From NCBI RefSeq assembly GCF_018130695.1, contig NZ_JAFCJX010000038.1:16883-80882 (forward strand): 64,000 bases of DNA, read 5' to 3'. The first letter of the stretch is position 1. Each line of letters begins with the position of its first letter. Made by a program: the position numbers and the translations under genes. Shown here piece by piece: positions 60,801-64,000 of the stretch. The notes under the pieces are model-generated. The model did no database searches. It was not told where the DNA came from and saw only the letters and a list, made by a program, of their open reading frames with translations. The DNA comes from Bradyrhizobium jicamae. GTDB lineage: Bacteria; Pseudomonadota; Alphaproteobacteria; Rhizobiales; Xanthobacteraceae.

Positions 60801-60986
60801 CCGATGGCGCTGGGCCTCGGCGAGGGTGGCGAGCAGAACGCGCCGCTGGGCCGCGCCGTGATCGGCGGCCTGGTGTTCGCAACCTTTGCGACGTTGATGT
60901 TTGTTCCCGTGGTATTCAGTATGGTACACAAGAAGCAAGGCGCCATCGCCGCCGCCCCCTCGGAGATCCCGCATGCCGCCCACTGA
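57807..60986 (+). CDS. RND-type efflux transporter, inner-membrane pump (AcrB/HAE1-like)
   Basis: A 1059-residue RND pump with the duplicated fold: two large periplasmic loops and twelve membrane helices. The N-terminal ALSRPYTFVVLALLLLITG and TM4 GGLALAVGILVDDATVTIENI, with the paired acidic residues of the proton relay, are visible. GIPLSVLGA-like TM segments and ALPAALAGIVWMLF in the second half are family-typical. It is the first gene of the pair; its 3' end overlaps the adaptor gene by 14 bp. The usual order (adaptor first) is reversed. Substrates (drugs, solvents, metals) are unknown and no outer-membrane channel gene is beside it. Confidence 0.93.
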   Translation: MIALVRIALSRPYTFVVLALLLLITGPLAALRTPTDIFPDIRIPVIGVVWQYTGLPPDQMSGRITTPFQRALTTTVNDIEHIVANSYTGVGIIKIFFQPNVDIRTANAQVTAISQTLLKQMPPGATPPLILNYSASTVPIIQVALSGDGLTEQNLADIGINQLRTPLVTVPGAAIPYPFGGKQRQVQIDLNSTALQARGLSGQDVANALAAQNLITPVGTQKIGSFEYTINLNNSPLRLEELGDLPIKSVNGAMVYVRDVATVRDGNPPQTNIVHVDGNRSVLMMVLKAGATSTLDIISGIKQKVIEVKDQLPDALKIGFIGDQSVFVRGAIEGVAFEGVIAALLTSAMILLFLGSWRSTIIIAVSIPLSVLGAIIMLSAIGETLNIMTLGGLALAVGILVDDATVTIENINYHLEQGKPVEQSILDGANQIVTPAFVSLLCICIVFVPMFFLTGVARFLFVPMAEAVMFAMIWSFILSRTLVPTMANYLLQPHVHHEGGPPKTRNPLVWFQRGFEARFERIRGGYQGLLGLALAHRAVFVIGFLCVVGASFALVPFLGRNFFPSVDAGNILMHVRTQVGTRVEEAANQLADVQKAVRKLIPGEIETMTDNIGMPISGINMTYNNTGVIGPQDGDIQIKLREGHKPTEEHVRVLREQLPRLFPGVSFSFLPADIVSQILNFGAPAPIDLQIRGANLDANFAYANKLLAKMRKIPGIADARIQQSPNAPTFNIDVDRTRAQYVGLTERDVTNSLVVNLAGSSQVAPTYYLNPDNGVSYSIVMQTPQYQIDSLSALQTLPITATGNTQSPILGGIADIKRTNSSAVVSQYDIQSLVQIYATPQGRDLGAVAADVRALIAETAKDVPKGSSVVLLGQVQTMNSAFTGLLFGLLGAVVLIYFLIVVNFQSWSDPFVIITALPAALAGIVWMLFTTETTLSVPALTGAIMCMGVATANSVLVISFARERYAELGDPVAAALEAGFVRFRPVLMTALAMIIGMAPMALGLGEGGEQNAPLGRAVIGGLVFATFATLMFVPVVFSMVHKKQGAIAAAPSEIPHAAH

Positions 60987-62175
60987 ACAGCGCCCGACGG
61001 TCTCGCGCCGGAAGCTGGGCATTTTCAGCGTGGTCGCCCTGATCGGGGCGGGCCTGATCGTCGGCACCGGCATCCGCGCCCGCGAGGAGCAGGGCACCAA
61101 GCTGAAGCAATGGACCGACGAACAGGCGATCCCCAGCGTCGCGGTGGCCTTGCCCAACGCAAAACAGCTCAGCGCCACCATCGACCTGCCGGGCCGGCTG
61201 GAAGCCTATTACCGTGCGCCGATCTTCGCCCGCGTTGCCGGCTACCTCAAGAGCTGGAGCGCCGACATCGGCGCCCGCGTCAAGGCCGGGCAGGTGATCG
61301 CCGAGATCGAGGCGCCCGACCTCGACCAGCAACTCTTGCAAGCCCGCGCCGATCTCGCCAGCCAGCAGGCCAGCGCCAAGCTCTCCGAAGCAACGCTGAA
61401 CCGCCGCAAGACGCTGGTCGCCTCCAACTTTGTCTCCGCCCAGGAGATCGACGAACGCACCGCCGACCTCTCCAACAAGAATGCCGCGGTGAAGTCCGGC
61501 CAGGCCAATGTCGAGCGGCTCGAGGCGCTCGCCGGCTACAAGAAGATCACGGTGCCGTTCGACGGCGTGGTGACCTCGCGCGACACCGACGTCGGCGCGC
61601 TGATCAATGCCGGCGGCGGCTCGGGCCCGGCGATGTTCGTGGTCTCCGACATCACCAGGCTGCGCGTCTACGTCAACGTGCCGCAGAACTACGTGCCGGC
61701 GATCAAGATCGGCGCCAAGGCGACGATCACGCTGCCGGAATATCCCAACCGCACCTTCCCGGCGACGGTCGAAGCCTCGTCGCAGGCGGTCGACGTTTCC
61801 TCCGGCACCACGCGAATGCAGCTCGCGCTGGACAATGCGTCCGGCGAGCTGATGCCCGGCGGCTATGCCAGCGTGAAGCTCAGCCTGCAGCGCGACTCCA
61901 CCCCGCTCAGCATCCCCGCCAGCGCCCTGATCTTCAACGGCAGCGGCCTGCGTGTGGCGACCGTCACGCCCGACGACAAGGTGCTGTTCAAGCCCGTCAC
62001 GATCGGCCGCGATCTCGGCAAGGAGATCGAGCTCGCCTCCGGCCTGTCGCCGGACGACCGCGTCATCACCGCGCCCCCGGATGGCCTCGCCGACGGCGAC
62101 CAGGTCCGCGTCGTCGGCCCCGGCGCCAAGGGCAAGCCGACCACCGCGTCGGAAAAGCAGGACGTGAAGGGGTAG
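60973..62175 (+). CDS. RND efflux periplasmic adaptor subunit (membrane fusion protein)
   Basis: A 400-residue HlyD/AcrA-type adaptor. An N-terminal membrane anchor (about 13-32) is followed by the split lipoyl domain (ARVAGYLKSWSADIGARVKAGQVIAEIEAP ... YKKITVPFDGVVTSRDTDVGALIN), a helical hairpin between them (about 125-185), and a beta-barrel domain. It bridges the RND pump to an outer-membrane channel. The ATG at 60973 overlaps the pump gene, and translation is probably coupled. No lipobox Cys is seen, so it is anchored by a helix rather than lipid. Confidence 0.92.
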   Translation: MPPTEQRPTVSRRKLGIFSVVALIGAGLIVGTGIRAREEQGTKLKQWTDEQAIPSVAVALPNAKQLSATIDLPGRLEAYYRAPIFARVAGYLKSWSADIGARVKAGQVIAEIEAPDLDQQLLQARADLASQQASAKLSEATLNRRKTLVASNFVSAQEIDERTADLSNKNAAVKSGQANVERLEALAGYKKITVPFDGVVTSRDTDVGALINAGGGSGPAMFVVSDITRLRVYVNVPQNYVPAIKIGAKATITLPEYPNRTFPATVEASSQAVDVSSGTTRMQLALDNASGELMPGGYASVKLSLQRDSTPLSIPASALIFNGSGLRVATVTPDDKVLFKPVTIGRDLGKEIELASGLSPDDRVITAPPDGLADGDQVRVVGPGAKGKPTTASEKQDVKG

Positions 62176-62184
62176 CTTTTACTT

Positions 62185-62373
62185 CACCTCTCCCCGCTCT
62201 TCAGCGGGGAGAGGTCGAAATCCGCACAGCGAATTTCGGGTGAGGGGCATGGCACCAGATCGCCGCATCGACGGCCCATCCGACTCGTCGAATGACGGAC
62301 CTCAATTGATGATCTTTATGCGGAAGCAGCCCCTCACCCCAACCCTCTCCCCGTGAAGAACGGGGAGAGGGGG
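62185..62373. repeat. Family E repeat, copy 3
   Basis: It starts CACCTCTCCCCGCTCTTCAG and ends CCGTGAAGAACGGGGAGAGG, with the TTTCGGGTGAGGGGC element inside. The ends agree with 21371-21587, while the central part is different. It lies between two convergent genes and could form a terminating hairpin in either direction. Confidence 0.85.
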
Positions 62374-62377
62374 CCTT

Positions 62378-63886
62378 CTAGGCCCGCCACTCCAGCATGC
62401 CGTCCGCAGCCGTGGCGATCTCGCCGACAGTCCCGACCGGCGTCCGGTCCATGTTCTGCAGATGTGCCAGCGTGGTCGCATCACCAGCCGGAATCCGCCC
62501 GAGGGTCCGCTTATCGTCCTCCGTCCGCAGTATGGTCACGCCATGCTCGATCTCGCCATTGCCGCGATAGATCACGGTGAAGGCCTCGACCTTGCCCTTG
62601 CCGCGCGCCTCCGTGACGAACTCCGGCACCTTGCGGCGGTTTCGATCCGCTTCGGTCTGAACGCTGGTCTCCTGCTGCAGCGCCGCCTTCGGCGCCGTGC
62701 GCGACAGCACCAGGCCATGGTGCTTGGTGACGAACCCGCCCTGGCCGTAGAGCAGGCCGAGCCTGCCGCCATCCCGCAGCTTGCGCACCATCGCAACCGC
62801 CGCATGCGTCATGTAGGTGTTGAGCGGCGCGCCGAAGAAGGTGAGTCCGCCCGTCACCGTCGGCTGCACGTCAGGCCCGAGGCCGAGCGTGCGCCGCGCC
62901 ATCTTCGGCACGCAAGGAAAGCAGCTGTAGAGCTCGATCGCATCGAACTTCCGGCCGTCGCCTTCGACAAGGTCCATCACCGCCTTCAGCACCGCGGTCT
63001 GCGGATGGCTCTCGAAGAACTGGTCGCGGACGAGATAGTCGCGCGGCTCTTCCGCCGAGGCGCCGCCGAGCGGGTAGATCAGCTTCTCCTCGGGCACGCC
63101 GGCGGCGCGCGCTTTGGCGAGGCTGGTCAGGATCAGCGCGCCGCCCATGTTCACGGTCGGGTTCGCTACCATCAGCTTGGTATACGGCCAGGCGATCAGG
63201 CGATTGTCAGGCGTCGGCGTCGTGATCTCGTCGCCGGTCAATCGCTTCTTCATCCAGGAGCCTGGATTGTCGGCCGCGACGCGCGCATAGGTCGACCACA
63301 GCTCGCCGGATTCCTTCAGCGCCTCGCGCGGCGTCTGGCCCCAATGCGCCGAGGTTGCGGACTCGTAGAGCGGATAGACCGTGATCGGCCGGAACACGCC
63401 GAGCGTCACGGCCATCGGCTTCTGGAACGCGGCACCGCGCTTCGGCTCCTCGACGTCATGCGCGAACGGCGTCCAGGGTAGCTCGACGCCGGCGCGCTGC
63501 GCCTTGGTCGCGGTCGACTGCGCCTCGGCGCCGCAGACCGCGGCGACCTCGCATTCGCCGCGCGCGATCCGTTGCGCCGCCTCGTGCAGATAGCGGATCG
63601 GGCTCTCGCCGCCGACCGGGCCGTAATAGAGATGCGTGGGCGCGGCACCGAGCCGCGCCGCCAGCTGCTGCTCGGGATCGCGGTAGCGCCAGCTCAGGAA
63701 GTTCACGACGTCGAGCGAGCCGATCTCACGAAGCAGCTTTGCCCCGCTGTCCGCCTCCGCGCGCTTCAAAGCCTCCTCGAGCAGCGCGAGTGGTTCGAGA
63801 CCGGCGGCGATGTCCTTCGGGCGATCGACGACCTCGCCGACGCCGACGATGACGGGAATGCGGTTGTCGGGGAGGTGGTTGATCAT
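62378..63886 (-). CDS. Thiolase-like / lipid-transfer (SCP2-type) acetyl-CoA acetyltransferase family protein
   Basis: A 502-residue thiolase-fold protein. The family pattern GGLTFFGAPLNTYMTHA occurs near residue 345, and FDAIELYSCFPCVPKM carries Cys residues. A C-terminal extension of about 100 residues (from about 400: ALQQETSVQTEADRNRR) resembles an OB-fold domain of acetyl-CoA acetyltransferase-like proteins. The canonical thiolase nucleophile motif near residue 90 is not clear: the candidate is the AAVCGAEAQ segment. It may act in fatty-acid or sterol side-chain breakdown, or lack condensing activity. It is transcribed leftward and is convergent with the RND adaptor. Confidence 0.85.
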   Translation of the reverse strand: MINHLPDNRIPVIVGVGEVVDRPKDIAAGLEPLALLEEALKRAEADSGAKLLREIGSLDVVNFLSWRYRDPEQQLAARLGAAPTHLYYGPVGGESPIRYLHEAAQRIARGECEVAAVCGAEAQSTATKAQRAGVELPWTPFAHDVEEPKRGAAFQKPMAVTLGVFRPITVYPLYESATSAHWGQTPREALKESGELWSTYARVAADNPGSWMKKRLTGDEITTPTPDNRLIAWPYTKLMVANPTVNMGGALILTSLAKARAAGVPEEKLIYPLGGASAEEPRDYLVRDQFFESHPQTAVLKAVMDLVEGDGRKFDAIELYSCFPCVPKMARRTLGLGPDVQPTVTGGLTFFGAPLNTYMTHAAVAMVRKLRDGGRLGLLYGQGGFVTKHHGLVLSRTAPKAALQQETSVQTEADRNRRKVPEFVTEARGKGKVEAFTVIYRGNGEIEHGVTILRTEDDKRTLGRIPAGDATTLAHLQNMDRTPVGTVGEIATAADGMLEWRA

Positions 63887-64000
63887 TCTTGTTGGTTACC
63901 TTCTCACATAGTCAGCGAGAGCCGTAGATTCCATGGGCGGTGAGCGTGGCCTCTCCGATAGGTTTGGGTTTCCACACTCGAACCCACGGAGAGTCAGATG
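63887..64000 (+). other. Spacer ending in a probable gene start at 63998
   Basis: The last bases read GGAGAGTCAGATG, a good ribosome site with an ATG at 63998-64000, so a plus-strand gene probably begins at the right edge. Just upstream, TGGGTT and AACCCA form a short inverted repeat around 63965-63985. The gene product lies outside the window. I cannot say whether this is an ordinary gene or the edge of a mobile element. Confidence 0.4.

Noticed and set aside
58305..61181. Open frame of 958 codons on the minus strand
   Set aside because: It lies antisense to the RND pump, is His/Arg/Asp-rich as expected from a reversed GC-rich gene, and has no family motif.

Overview
The window looks like a chromosomal segment from an alphaproteobacterium of the Bradyrhizobium/Rhodopseudomonas type. 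It has high GC and dense short operons. Intergenic spacers carry several families of inverted-repeat elements. Gene content includes PHA synthase and phasin, a WS/DGAT acyltransferase, a fused CYP102-type P450, a paa operon, several ABC importers and MCPs. This assignment is inference from content and style; no rRNA or tRNA gene was seen that would fix taxonomy.

Layout. Bases 1-5226 (minus) hold a DppABCDF-type peptide ABC importer, with the last ATPase cut by the left edge. Bases 5640-21353 form a lipid/carbon-storage region: a DUF6489-like protein, two paralogous GWSLGG hydrolases at either end, WS/DGAT, epoxide hydrolase, a CYP102-type P450-reductase fusion, a short PhaE-like protein, class III PhaC, a GNAT acetyltransferase, a phasin with PhaR-like upstream sites, and DUF445. 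Bases 21639-28256 are the upper phenylacetate pathway (paaX, paaABCDE, paaI, paaK), with a mobile-type repeat between paaB and paaC. Bases 28289-34539 hold an MDR oxidoreductase, a TsuA-type sulfur transporter overlapping convergently with a hydrolase-OsmC fusion, gamma-glutamyltransferase and an MsrP-like molybdoenzyme. Bases 34613-36903 are a P450 with its 3Fe-4S ferredoxin, divergent from a TetR regulator.

Bases 37069-49560 carry an amidase, a non-canonical SDR, a tartrate dehydrogenase-like enzyme, and then a divergent unit around a LysR-type operator. Leftward are lysR, an M20 N-carbamoyl-type amidohydrolase and a 2-hydroxyacid dehydrogenase. Rightward are a DUF1445 protein and a complete branched-chain-type ABC importer. 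I read this as a self-contained uptake and degradation regulon with unknown substrate, the best candidate here for something undescribed. Bases 50064-53856 are a recognisable C4 sugar-acid (threonate/erythronate) pathway, otnC divergent from ltnD-otnI-otnK. Bases 54035-57618 hold two tandem MCPs with nearly identical signalling halves. Bases 57807-62175 are an RND pump followed by its adaptor. A thiolase-like protein and the apparent leader of another gene close the window.

Six repeat families (A to F) sit only in spacers, often directly against stop codons; five are shared between at least two spacers. No CRISPR array, prophage, integron or rRNA operon was seen.
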